From JAMOQA01 sp964582785 (GTDB lineage Bacteria > Acidobacteriota > Polarisedimenticolia > J045), in NCBI GenBank assembly GCA_964582785.1, contig CAZOTT010000044.1:1-19871 (forward strand): 19,871 nucleotides of DNA, read 5' to 3'. The stretch's first letter is position 1. Every line of letters begins with the position of its first letter. The position numbers were made by a program, and so were the translations under genes. The notes below the pieces were generated by a model that had not been told where the DNA came from, made no database searches, and was given only the letters and a program-made list of their open reading frames with translations. Shown piece by piece: positions 7,454 to 14,810 of this stretch.

Positions 7454-8520
7454 CGCCGGGCCTCCGGGGCGGACGGGAGGTCGACGTCCGCGACTGCGGG
7501 TCCGGCGGCGGCCCGCCTCGCCTCCCCCGGGGCGTGGACCGCGAAGTGGTCGTCGAGGGCCGCGAGGAAGTCGGCGGGTTCGCGCAGGTCGTTGATCCGC
7601 CGCCGCAGGGCCCGCCCCCCGGGCATCCCGTGGGTGAACTTCCCGGCGAGGGTCCGCAGCTTGTGCAGGGCCACCCGCGGCTCCTCCGCCGCGATGATCC
7701 GCTCGAAGAGGTCCCGGACGAAGGCGTGCCGCTCCTCCGGTGTCGGCGGGACCGGCTCCCGGCCCGCGAGCGCCGCGGCCGCCGAACGGAAGACGAAGGG
7801 ATCGAGGAGCACCCCCCGGCCGATCATCACCCCGGCGCAGCCGGTCTCCCGGAACATCCGCACCGCGTCCCCGGCGGTGCGCACGTCGCCGTTGCCGATC
7901 ACCGGGATGTCCAGCATTTCGACCAGCTCCCGGATCCGCGACCAGTCCGCCCGGCCGGTGTAGCCCTGCCGTGCCGTGCGGGCATGGAGGGCAACCGCAT
8001 CGACCCCGAGGTCCCGGCAGGCCCGCGCCAGCTCCCGGAACGTCTCGGGCCGCTCTCCCCGGCCGAGCCCCAGCCTCATCTTGACGGTGAGCGGGATCGA
8101 GACGCGCTTCCGGCAGGCCTCGACGATCCGGGCGGCCCGGTCCAGGTCGCCCATCAGCGCCGCCCCGGAGAACCCCCGCAGCACCTTCTGCGCCGGGCAG
8201 CCCATGTTGATGTCGCAGGCGTCGGCCCCGAGGTCCTCGACCATCGCCGCCGCGTCCGCCATCCGCGCCGGGTCCCGGCCGTAGACCTGGATCGAGAGGG
8301 GCCGCTCGGCGGGGTCGAAGACCATCTTCGCGAGGATCGGCCGGATTCCGCGGGTGATCGCCTCCGACGAGATGAACTCCATCGAGACGAGGCCGACCCC
8401 TCCCACCCGCCGCAGCGCCAGCCGGAAGTGGCGGTCGGTGATCCCCGCCATCGGGGCCAGGACGAGGGGCGGATCGACGGCCAGGGAACCGATCCGCAGG
8501 GGGGGAACGAGCCGGGTCAC
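7450..8520 (-). CDS. dus: tRNA-dihydrouridine synthase
   Basis: This is a 356-residue FMN-dependent enzyme that reduces uridines in tRNA D-loops to dihydrouridine, using NADPH. A TIM barrel is evident: LAPMAGITD near 21-29 binds FMN; DINMGCP at 103-109 carries the catalytic Cys108; LTVKMRLG lies near 144-151; HARTARQGYTG at 179-189; IGNGDV at 208-213; and GVMIGRG at 230-236 binds phosphate. The helical C-terminal domain follows, and an extra Ala/Pro-rich tail of about 25 residues ends the protein. The overall pattern is DusB-like. The GTG at 8520 overlaps the NUDIX gene TGA (GTGA), and its own TGA overlaps the asparaginase GTG, indicating tight translational coupling. Confidence 0.95.
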   Translation of the reverse strand: MTRLVPPLRIGSLAVDPPLVLAPMAGITDRHFRLALRRVGGVGLVSMEFISSEAITRGIRPILAKMVFDPAERPLSIQVYGRDPARMADAAAMVEDLGADACDINMGCPAQKVLRGFSGAALMGDLDRAARIVEACRKRVSIPLTVKMRLGLGRGERPETFRELARACRDLGVDAVALHARTARQGYTGRADWSRIRELVEMLDIPVIGNGDVRTAGDAVRMFRETGCAGVMIGRGVLLDPFVFRSAAAALAGREPVPPTPEERHAFVRDLFERIIAAEEPRVALHKLRTLAGKFTHGMPGGRALRRRINDLREPADFLAALDDHFAVHAPGEARRAAAGPAVADVDLPSAPEARR

Positions 8521-9074
8521 CGGGTTCCCCTCCCGGGCCCGAGGACCCCGAGAAACCCGAACGCGGCGACGACCAGCGCGTGGCGGATCTCCCCGCGGCG
8601 GACCAGGGCGGGAATCTCCCCGAGGGGAACCGTGACCACCTCGATCCGCTCGAACGGGTCCGGCCGGGGTTCCCCGAGCCGCCGGACACCCCGGGCGACG
8701 AAGGAGTGGCAGGTGTTGTCCTGGATCGCCGGGTTGGGCCAGGTCACGCCGATCGGCTCGATCCTGCCCCCTCCCCAGCCGGTCTCCTCGCGCAGCTCCC
8801 GGGCGGCGGCTGCGGCCGGCGTCTCTCCCGGGTCCACCATGCCCCCCGGGATCTCCAGCGTCACCTGCCGGACCCCGTGCCGGAACTGGCGGACCAGGAC
8901 CACCCGTCCGTCCTCCGCCAGGGGGATCACGTTCACCCAGTCCGGTCCCTCCAGCACGACGAAGTCCCGCTCCTCGCCGCGGGGCAGGAAGCGGTAGCGG
9001 TCCTCCCGGACCCGGAAGATGCGGTGGTCCGCGGTCACCCGGCTGCCGGTGCGCCGCCAGCTCCTCCCCGGCAC
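8517..9074 (-). CDS. NUDIX hydrolase (ADP-ribose pyrophosphatase-like)
   Basis: This is a 185-residue NUDIX protein. The full Nudix box is intact from Gly78 to Trp100 (G-x5-E84-x7-RELREETGW), which coordinates Mg2+ for hydrolysis of a nucleoside diphosphate linked to another moiety. The preceding VLVRQFRHGVRQVTLEIPGG is characteristic of the ADP-ribose/nucleotide-sugar pyrophosphatase branch, so NUDF/NudE-like activity is likely but the substrate is inferred. The GTG at 9074 starts 3 nt after the protease TGA, and the end overlaps the dus GTG. It probably serves as housekeeping clean-up, recycling ADP-ribose and similar products. Confidence 0.9.
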   Translation of the reverse strand: MPGRSWRRTGSRVTADHRIFRVREDRYRFLPRGEERDFVVLEGPDWVNVIPLAEDGRVVLVRQFRHGVRQVTLEIPGGMVDPGETPAAAAARELREETGWGGGRIEPIGVTWPNPAIQDNTCHSFVARGVRRLGEPRPDPFERIEVVTVPLGEIPALVRRGEIRHALVVAAFGFLGVLGPGRGTR

Positions 9075-9077
9075 GGC

Positions 9078-9788
9078 TCAGCCCCCGTAGGCGACGCCCG
9101 GGTGGGCGAGGGAGAGCACCGCCAGGAAGATCCGCGGGGCGACGAGATCGAACACCTTCCAGGCCACCAGGATCCCGACGAGGGAAGCCCAGGGCAGGTC
9201 CGCGAGGCGCGCGTACAGCCGCCGCACGCCCTCGCCGCCGAGCCCCCGGAGGACGGCGGCGCCGTCCAGGGGCGGCACCGGCAGCAGGTTGAAGGCGAAC
9301 AGCAGGGCGTTCAGGCAGGCGAGGATCGACAGGAGCCGGGCCCCGGCCACCACCAGCGGGTCGCCGGAAGGGATGTCGACCAGGTGCTCGAAGGAGGCGA
9401 CCGCGGGGGCGAAGCCGGCGCCGGATGCGACCAGCAGGCGNNNNNNNNNNAGGGCGAGGAGGGCGAGGACCAGGTTCGCCCCGGGGCCCGCGAGGGCCAT
9501 CAGGCCGGCCCGTCGCGGGTATCGGTGCGCCCAGCGGGGATCGAACGGCGCGGAGGCCCACCCGATCATCCAGCCGGCCAGCGCCCAGGACAGGGCGGGA
9601 ACGATCACCATCCCGAACGGCTCCCGGCGGACGTGGGGGAGCGGGTTCAGGGTGACCTGCCCCGCGCGCAGGGCGGTCGGGTCCCCCCCCCACCAGGCGG
9701 CGAACCCGTGGGCCGCCTCGTGGCACGTCGTCGAGAAGAGGAACGCCACGCCCCACAGGGCGAAGCCGACCGGGTCGAACCCTTCCAT
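9078..9788 (-). CDS. M50 site-2-type membrane metalloprotease (contains assembly gap)
   Basis: This is an approximately 236-residue polytopic zinc protease of peptidase family M50. HEAAH at 23-27 gives two zinc ligands and the catalytic Glu. The downstream NLLPVPPLDGA carries the third ligand Asp of the family's LDG motif. Conserved LNPLPH and GLMALAGPGANLVLALLA segments lie between. No PDZ domain is present, so it belongs to the small M50 group whose substrates are mostly unknown. The Ns at 9441-9450 fall after the central membrane segment; the frame is the same on both sides with the stated gap length, but the true number of missing residues is unknown. ATG at 9788 is the only sensible start, with a weak ribosome binding site. 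It is the first gene of the operon that continues to the AI-2E permease. Confidence 0.9.
   Translation of the reverse strand: MEGFDPVGFALWGVAFLFSTTCHEAAHGFAAWWGGDPTALRAGQVTLNPLPHVRREPFGMVIVPALSWALAGWMIGWASAPFDPRWAHRYPRRAGLMALAGPGANLVLALLAXXXXRLLVASGAGFAPAVASFEHLVDIPSGDPLVVAGARLLSILACLNALLFAFNLLPVPPLDGAAVLRGLGGEGVRRLYARLADLPWASLVGILVAWKVFDLVAPRIFLAVLSLAHPGVAYGG
9441..9450. other. Assembly gap (10 Ns)
   Basis: Ten undetermined bases lie inside the M50 protease gene. The run is probably a scaffold join of nominal length; the reading frame happens to be preserved across it. Confidence 0.99.
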
Positions 9789-9825
9789 GCCCCTGTCTTG
9801 CGCCTTCCCGGGGAGGGAGAACGGC

Positions 9826-9847
9826 GGGGGCGGCGACGGCCGCCCCC
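9826..9847 (-). terminator. GC-rich hairpin downstream of the hydroxybutyryl-CoA dehydrogenase gene
   Basis: GGGGGCGG (9826-9833) and CCGCCCCC (9840-9847) form a perfect 8-bp stem with a 6-nt loop. It begins about 10 nt after the TAG of the minus-strand gene and ends before the protease ATG. There is no U-tract, so it could be a weak intrinsic terminator or a transcript-stabilising stem dividing the two operons. Confidence 0.4.
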
Positions 9848-9857
9848 CTTCCCCGTC

Positions 9858-10724
9858 CTACCGGGACGAGTAGTCGTAGAAACCGCGGCCGGTCTTGCGC
9901 CCGAGCCAGCCGGCGTCCACGTACTTGACGAGCAGCGGGCAGGGGCGGTACTTCGGGTCGCCGAGCCCCTCGTGGAGCACCCGCATGATCGCGAGGCAGG
10001 TATCGAGGCCGATGAAGTCGGCGAGGGTCAGGGGCCCCATCGGGTGGTTCATGCCGAGCTTCATCACGGTGTCGACCTCCTCGATCCCGGCGACACCCTC
10101 GTAGACCGCGTAGATCGCCTCGTTGATCATGGGCATCAGCACCCGGTTCGAGACGAAGCCCGGGAAGTCGTTCACCTCGACCGGGGTCTTCCCCAGCTTC
10201 TCGGCCAGGTCGCGGACCATCCCGTAGGTCTCGTCCGTGGTGGCGAGGCCGCGGATGATCTCGACGAGCTTCATCACGGGAACCGGGTTCATGAAGTGCA
10301 TCCCGATGAACCGCTCGGGACGCCCGGTCAGGGAGGCCAGCCTGGTGATCGGCAGCGAGGAGGTGTTCGTCGCCAGGACGATCTCGTCCCGGGTGACCCG
10401 GTCCAGCTCCTCGAAGACCCTCTTCTTGACCTCGAAGTTCTCGGTGACCGCCTCGACGACGAAGTCGGCGCCGGCCATCTCCTCGAGGCTCGTGGTGGTC
10501 CGTACCCGGTCGAGCACCTGCTGCTTCTCTTCCGCGGTCATCCGTCCCTTGTCGACGCCCCGCTGGAGGTTCCTGTCGATCGTCCGGAGTCCCCGCTGGA
10601 CCAGGTCCTCGGTGACGTCGTGGAGGATCACCCGGTAGCCCGCCTGGGCGAAGACGTGGGCGATCCCGTTCCCCATCTGGCCGGCGCCCACGACGCCGAC
10701 GGTCTTCACGTCGCTCGCATTCAT
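9858..10724 (-). CDS. hbd: 3-hydroxybutyryl-CoA dehydrogenase
   Basis: This is a 288-residue NAD(P)-dependent dehydrogenase that interconverts acetoacetyl-CoA and 3-hydroxybutyryl-CoA. The Rossmann motif GAGQMG is at 13-18. The catalytic and substrate-binding positions known from the family are all present: Ser122 (NTSSLP), His143 (GMHFMNPVPVMKLVEI), Glu155 and Asn193 (GFVSNR). The C-terminal helical domain ends in GWLGRKTGRGFYDY, typical of the family, and the length is standard. ATG at 10724 is chosen over the ATG 15 nt upstream because GGAGGGA sits 7-8 nt before it. That ATG overlaps the stop of the small membrane protein (ATGA). With the thiolase upstream it forms the first two steps of butyryl-CoA/C4 metabolism or the last steps of acyl-CoA oxidation. 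Confidence 0.96.
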   Translation of the reverse strand: MNASDVKTVGVVGAGQMGNGIAHVFAQAGYRVILHDVTEDLVQRGLRTIDRNLQRGVDKGRMTAEEKQQVLDRVRTTTSLEEMAGADFVVEAVTENFEVKKRVFEELDRVTRDEIVLATNTSSLPITRLASLTGRPERFIGMHFMNPVPVMKLVEIIRGLATTDETYGMVRDLAEKLGKTPVEVNDFPGFVSNRVLMPMINEAIYAVYEGVAGIEEVDTVMKLGMNHPMGPLTLADFIGLDTCLAIMRVLHEGLGDPKYRPCPLLVKYVDAGWLGRKTGRGFYDYSSR

Positions 10725-11170
10725 CGCTCGTCCCTCCATGGGAGCGGGGCGACCGCGCCCCCTCCCGTCCTGCTGGTTCTTTCCCGCCGCCCGCACCCGC
10801 CCGCCGTCGCCCGGAAGGCGACGAAGGCGAGCACCAGGTAGGTGGCGGCTCCCAGGGCGGCGACCCGCCACCGCTCCGGCCCGGCGGGCGTCTCCCCCAG
10901 CCGCGCCCGGCCGGCGAGGACCAGGGCGAGGGCCAGCCACAGGACGAACAGCCAGGCCCCCGCCCGGGAGCCCCCGGGCAGCACCCGGACCGTCCCGATG
11001 GCCAGGAGGCAGGCCACGCCCGCCCCCAGGGGGTCCGGCCCCCCGCCGAGGGCCCACGCCGCCAGGACCACCGAGCCGACCACCGAGAGGACGGCCAGGG
11101 CCCGGCGGACCAGCCGGCAGGCGTCCCGCCGCGGCGGCACCGGGCCCGGTCCGGGAAGGACCTCCGCCAC
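10721..11170 (-). CDS. Small polytopic membrane protein of unknown function
   Basis: I do not recognise the family. The 149-residue product has a short cytoplasmic-looking N-terminus rich in Pro and Arg, then four hydrophobic stretches (about 33-44, 52-63, 72-84 and 101-115). A polar Arg/Gly-rich tail includes a single Cys. The GTG at 11170 lies 4 nt after the thiolase TGA, and the stop forms an ATGA overlap with the dehydrogenase start; these junctions support a real gene even without a strong ribosome binding site. An in-frame ATG at 11203 inside the thiolase is the alternative start. Its position between two consecutive C4 acyl-CoA enzymes suggests a related membrane role or a passenger, but no function can be read from sequence. 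Confidence 0.6.
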   Translation of the reverse strand: MAEVLPGPGPVPPRRDACRLVRRALAVLSVVGSVVLAAWALGGGPDPLGAGVACLLAIGTVRVLPGGSRAGAWLFVLWLALALVLAGRARLGETPAGPERWRVAALGAATYLVLAFVAFRATAGGCGRRERTSRTGGGAVAPLPWRDER

Positions 11171-11174
11171 CGGG

Positions 11175-12356
11175 TCAGTCCCGCTCGATCGCCATCGCGA
11201 CACCGTTCCCGCCGCCGAGGCAGAGGGTCACGATGCCGCGCCGCGCTCCCCGGTCCTTCATCGCGTAGAGCAGGCTGGTCAGGCACCGGGCCCCGGAGGC
11301 CCCGATCGGGTGACCCAGGGCCACGCCGCCGCCGTGGACGTTGTGCTTCTCCTCCGGGATCCCGAGCACCTTCGCCAGCGCCACCTGCTGCACCGCGAAC
11401 GCCTCGTTGATCTCGAACAGGTCGACGTCGTCCATCGACCAGCCGGTCTTCTCGAGGAGCATCCGGATCGCCGGTTCCGGCGTCATCAGGACCATCTCCG
11501 GGGCCAGGCCCGCCGTCACCGAGGCGACGACCCGGCCGAGGACCGGCAGACCCTTCTCCCGCGCCCAGGACTCCGCCGCCAGCACGACCGCCGCCGCCCC
11601 GTCGTTCAGGGTGGAGGAATTCCCGGCGGTGACGACGCCGTCCCTGCGGAAGGCCGGCCGCAGCCGGGCGAGCTTCTCGAGGGTGGTGCCGGGACGCGGC
11701 CCCTCGTCCCGGTCGACCACCACCGGGTCCCCCTTCCGCTGCGGGATCTCGACCGGAACGACCTCTTCCCGGAACTTCCCCGCCTCCCAGGCGGCGAGGG
11801 CCTTCTCGTGGGACCGGACCGCCCAGCGGTCCATCTCCTCGCGGGAAACCCCGTACTTCTCGGCCACCAGCTCGGCGGTCTCCCCCATGTGGACGTCCTT
11901 GTAGACGTCCCACAGCCCGTCGTGGATCATCCCGTCCACCAGCTTCCGGTGGCCGAACTTGAACCCTTCCCGGGCGTCGAAGACGTAGTAGGGGGTGCGG
12001 GACATCGATTCCATGCCCACGGCCAGGGCCACCCGGACGTCCCCGCAGCGGATCGCCTGGTCGGCGATCATCGCCGCCTTGAGGGAGGACCCGCAGACCT
12101 TGTTGATCGTGACCGCGGCGACGGTCTCCGGGAGGCCACCGAAGAGGGCGGCCTGCCGGGCCGGATTCTGCCCCTGGCCTCCCTGGAGCACCATCCCGCC
12201 GAGGACCTCGTCCACCTCGCCGGGCTCGATTCCCGCCCGGCGGACCGCTTCCCGCACCACGTGGGCCCCGAGCTTCGTCGCCGGGACCGGGGCGAGCCCG
12301 CCGAGGTACCTGCCGATCGGCGTCCTGCACGCGCTGACGATGACCGTTCTCTCCAT
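11175..12356 (-). CDS. Acetyl-CoA acetyltransferase (thiolase)
   Basis: This is a 393-residue biosynthetic-type thiolase that condenses two acetyl-CoA to acetoacetyl-CoA, or cleaves 3-ketoacyl-CoA. The nucleophile Cys88 lies in NKVCGSSLKA, His349 in GGGVALGHPIGASG and the second catalytic Cys379 in CLGGGNG; NEAF is near 331-334. Length and motif spacing match the AtoB/PhaA/ThlA group, and all catalytic residues are intact. The ATG start at 12356 has a GGGAAGGGAAA tract just upstream. It is the first gene of an operon with the membrane protein and the 3-hydroxybutyryl-CoA dehydrogenase. No crotonase, acyl-CoA dehydrogenase or PHB synthase is in view, so the pathway direction is not settled. 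Confidence 0.95.
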   Translation of the reverse strand: MERTVIVSACRTPIGRYLGGLAPVPATKLGAHVVREAVRRAGIEPGEVDEVLGGMVLQGGQGQNPARQAALFGGLPETVAAVTINKVCGSSLKAAMIADQAIRCGDVRVALAVGMESMSRTPYYVFDAREGFKFGHRKLVDGMIHDGLWDVYKDVHMGETAELVAEKYGVSREEMDRWAVRSHEKALAAWEAGKFREEVVPVEIPQRKGDPVVVDRDEGPRPGTTLEKLARLRPAFRRDGVVTAGNSSTLNDGAAAVVLAAESWAREKGLPVLGRVVASVTAGLAPEMVLMTPEPAIRMLLEKTGWSMDDVDLFEINEAFAVQQVALAKVLGIPEEKHNVHGGGVALGHPIGASGARCLTSLLYAMKDRGARRGIVTLCLGGGNGVAMAIERD

Positions 12357-12480
12357 GGCTTTCCCTTCCCGGCGGACCCGGGGCCGCCGGCGGTACGGGC
12401 CGCTCCCGCGCGGGCGAATGCAGGGCAGAAACCGCCCCCGGGGACCGGCGCGACTTGCGGATGCGTGAACCGGAACCCGG

Positions 12481-12498
12481 AGTATACCCCCCGGGGGG
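12481..12498 (-). promoter_or_regulatory. Possible -10 element and G/C palindrome upstream of the thiolase operon
   Basis: On the minus strand TATACT (12486-12481) directly follows the perfect palindrome CCCCCCGGGGGG (12487-12498), about 125 nt before the thiolase ATG. No convincing -35 is found. The palindrome begins 2 nt after the stop of the VWFA-related gene and resembles the one inside the tRNA-Gly promoter. The rest of 12357-12500 shows nothing recognisable. Confidence 0.3.
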
Positions 12499-12500
12499 AC

Positions 12501-14810
12501 TCAGGGTTCCACGACCAGGCGGATCGCCCCGATCGTCCCCGGCGGCAGCGGTTTCCCGGGCCGCCAGGCCGCGCCCCACTCCGCCGGGTCGGTTTCCGGC
12601 GCGAGGAGAGCCAGGACGAGGGGTCCCGGGGGGAGGGAGTACCCGGGAAGCTCGAAGCGGTGCAGGGCACAGGGCACCCCCTGCTCTTCCCGCACCTGCC
12701 CCGGCGGGACCACCAGGACCACTTCCGGCGCCTCCCCGCTGCCCGCCTCCCGCAGGACCGCGGCCCGGGCCGGGGAATGCCGCCCGCCGCAGGACCGCCA
12801 GGTGACCCTCAGCCGGTCGCCGGCGGAAACCCGCTCTCCGCCGGCGACCAGGCGCCAGGCCGGTGCGTCCCGGGAAGGACGGGCGGCGCGGTCACCCGGC
12901 CGCCACGAAAGGTCCCGGGGAGCGGCGGCCTCGAGGACGATTCCCCGGTCCGCCCGGTCCCTGTCGGGCAGGAGGGCAAGACCGATCCCGCCGCCGACCT
13001 CTCCCGCCACGAGGTCGGTGACGGCGGCCCGCAGCCGGTAGGAACCCGGCCCGGGGACCCGGCAGGGGACGTCCAGCAGCAGCTCCCGGCGATCCTGCTT
13101 CCGCGGGGGGCGCGGGAGCCAGGCGACGAGCCGGCCTTCCCGGCCCGCGTCCAGCCGGCAGGCGATCCTGTTCCCCAGGGTGCCGACCCGCTCGACCACC
13201 GCGTCCACCAGGAGCCGGGCCAGCACTCCTCCCTGCTCCCCCGGGAAGGGCTCCCAGGTCAGGCCACCCAGGGGAACCCGGACCCGGACCGGCAGGCCGT
13301 CACCGGTCGCGGGACCGGCCTCCACGGTGACGGGAGGCCGGGGAAAGTCGGCGGGGTTCAGCAGGGCCGCCACCCGGCGCCGGAGCAACCGGGCGCGGGG
13401 GCCCTCGACGAGAACCTTTCCCGACTGCTCCACGCGCAGGCCCCACAGTTCCCGGCGCCGCGAGGTGTCGAGCCGCACGTCCACGGCGAGCGACCTGCCG
13501 GCCGCCCCGGCGGGTACCGGGATCGACAGCAGGTAGTAGCACGACAGCCGCTCCTCGAGCCCCTTCCAGGCCAGGGAGAGGTCGCCCGTGCGGCGCAGGA
13601 CCTCCCCGCCGGTTTCCCGGGCGAGGGGGGACAGCAGCGAGGATGGCAGCAGGCCGAGGGACGTTTCTTCCCCGGAGCCGGGCGGCCGCGCCAGGCCCGC
13701 CACGTCGACCGTCCAGAGGACGAAGTCGCCCCGGGCGGCATCGAGGACCTGCTCCATCAGCATCCGCTGGCGCTGCTCGTCGGCGTAGCGGAAACCCTCC
13801 GAGGTGTACAGCACCAGCCCCTTCCAGCCCGGCCAGTCCCCGTTCGCCAGGAGGATCGCCCGCAGGGCCGCGAGGGAGGCGGCGGGCCGGTGACGCTGGC
13901 GGGCGTCCGCCATCGCGTCGAACATGCCGGACTGGGCCCGGTCCACCTCGCCCCGGGCGAACTCCGCGAGGGAGTTCGCATCGTTTCCGGCCAGGGCCCG
14001 CTGCCCGTCCACCTGGCGCATGCGGGCCTCCGCCTGGATCCGGCTCTCGATCTCGAGCTGCAGCTGCGGGTCCTGTTTTTCCTCGTCGGAGAGGTCCTGC
14101 GGACGGCGCCAGGCTGCCGGGCCCCGCGGGGCGAAACGGCTCTCCACCCGGGCGGCCCACCGCCGGAACTCCCGGACCGGCCCCCGGGCGAGGAACTGGA
14201 TCTCCGCCGCCAGGTCGGGCCCCTCGGTGGTTCCCGGCCCCTCGCTCCAGGCCGCCAGCCGCACCAGCCGCGCCGCCGCCCGCAGGTCGTCGGGATCCCG
14301 CGTGGCGCCGGGGGTGAACGGCACGACTTCCCGGGTGATCCCGTAGACCTTGTAGCGGAAGCTGCCCGCCCCCCGCCGCTCCAGCCGGTCCGCCAGCGCC
14401 TCGATCGCCTTCGCCACCAGCTCCCGGCCCCGCGTGTCCAGGTAGTTGAAGTCGGCCACCAGCACGACCAGCCGCCCCGACGGCTCACCCTCCCGTACCG
14501 GCGGCATCGCGTCGGGACCGCACACCTCGTCGAGCCGGAAGTCCGCCCGTTCCTCCGCCGGGACCTCCCTGCCGTCGATCCGGACCCGCAGGTCCTCCAG
14601 CCGGATGCCGCGCACCGATCCCCCGTCCCCTTTCCGCGGGTCGACCACCACGAACGGCACCTGCAGCAGCCGGACCTCGACCTCTTCCCGGCCACCCCGC
14701 GGCACCGCCGGGGACCCGGGAGCCGCAACCGTTGCCCAGGTGCACGCCAGGATCAGGACCGGGATCCACCACCCGTTCCTACGGGCAATCCGCCACGCGT
14801 TCCGTGCCAT
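12501..14810 (-). CDS. Secreted VWFA-related (Acidobacterial-type) protein
   Basis: This is a 769-residue exported protein. Residues 1-30 read as a signal peptide (MARNAWRIARR, then a hydrophobic WWIPVLILACTWATVAA core). Residues 45-85 match the start of the 'VWFA-related Acidobacterial domain' (FVVVDPRKG...IRLEDLRVRIDGREVP). A von Willebrand A-like fold follows from about 113 (RLVVLVADFNYLDTRGRE) to about 380, with a Gln/Glu/Arg-rich insertion. The metal site is degenerate: the DxSxS position reads D-F-N-Y-L. The remaining C-terminal half is beta-rich and unassigned. ATG at 14810 lies inside the subtilase end, a 32-bp overlap in another frame; there is no strong ribosome binding site, so coupled translation is likely. 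The family is abundant in Acidobacteriota and its role is unknown. Confidence 0.82.
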   Translation of the reverse strand: MARNAWRIARRNGWWIPVLILACTWATVAAPGSPAVPRGGREEVEVRLLQVPFVVVDPRKGDGGSVRGIRLEDLRVRIDGREVPAEERADFRLDEVCGPDAMPPVREGEPSGRLVVLVADFNYLDTRGRELVAKAIEALADRLERRGAGSFRYKVYGITREVVPFTPGATRDPDDLRAAARLVRLAAWSEGPGTTEGPDLAAEIQFLARGPVREFRRWAARVESRFAPRGPAAWRRPQDLSDEEKQDPQLQLEIESRIQAEARMRQVDGQRALAGNDANSLAEFARGEVDRAQSGMFDAMADARQRHRPAASLAALRAILLANGDWPGWKGLVLYTSEGFRYADEQRQRMLMEQVLDAARGDFVLWTVDVAGLARPPGSGEETSLGLLPSSLLSPLARETGGEVLRRTGDLSLAWKGLEERLSCYYLLSIPVPAGAAGRSLAVDVRLDTSRRRELWGLRVEQSGKVLVEGPRARLLRRRVAALLNPADFPRPPVTVEAGPATGDGLPVRVRVPLGGLTWEPFPGEQGGVLARLLVDAVVERVGTLGNRIACRLDAGREGRLVAWLPRPPRKQDRRELLLDVPCRVPGPGSYRLRAAVTDLVAGEVGGGIGLALLPDRDRADRGIVLEAAAPRDLSWRPGDRAARPSRDAPAWRLVAGGERVSAGDRLRVTWRSCGGRHSPARAAVLREAGSGEAPEVVLVVPPGQVREEQGVPCALHRFELPGYSLPPGPLVLALLAPETDPAEWGAAWRPGKPLPPGTIGAIRLVVEP

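Noticed and set aside
7450..12579. One continuous 1709-codon minus-strand frame
   Set aside because: Only its last 356 codons make sense (dus). The rest is an out-of-frame reading of the thiolase, dehydrogenase, protease and NUDIX genes and includes the assembly gap, so it is not a fusion protein.
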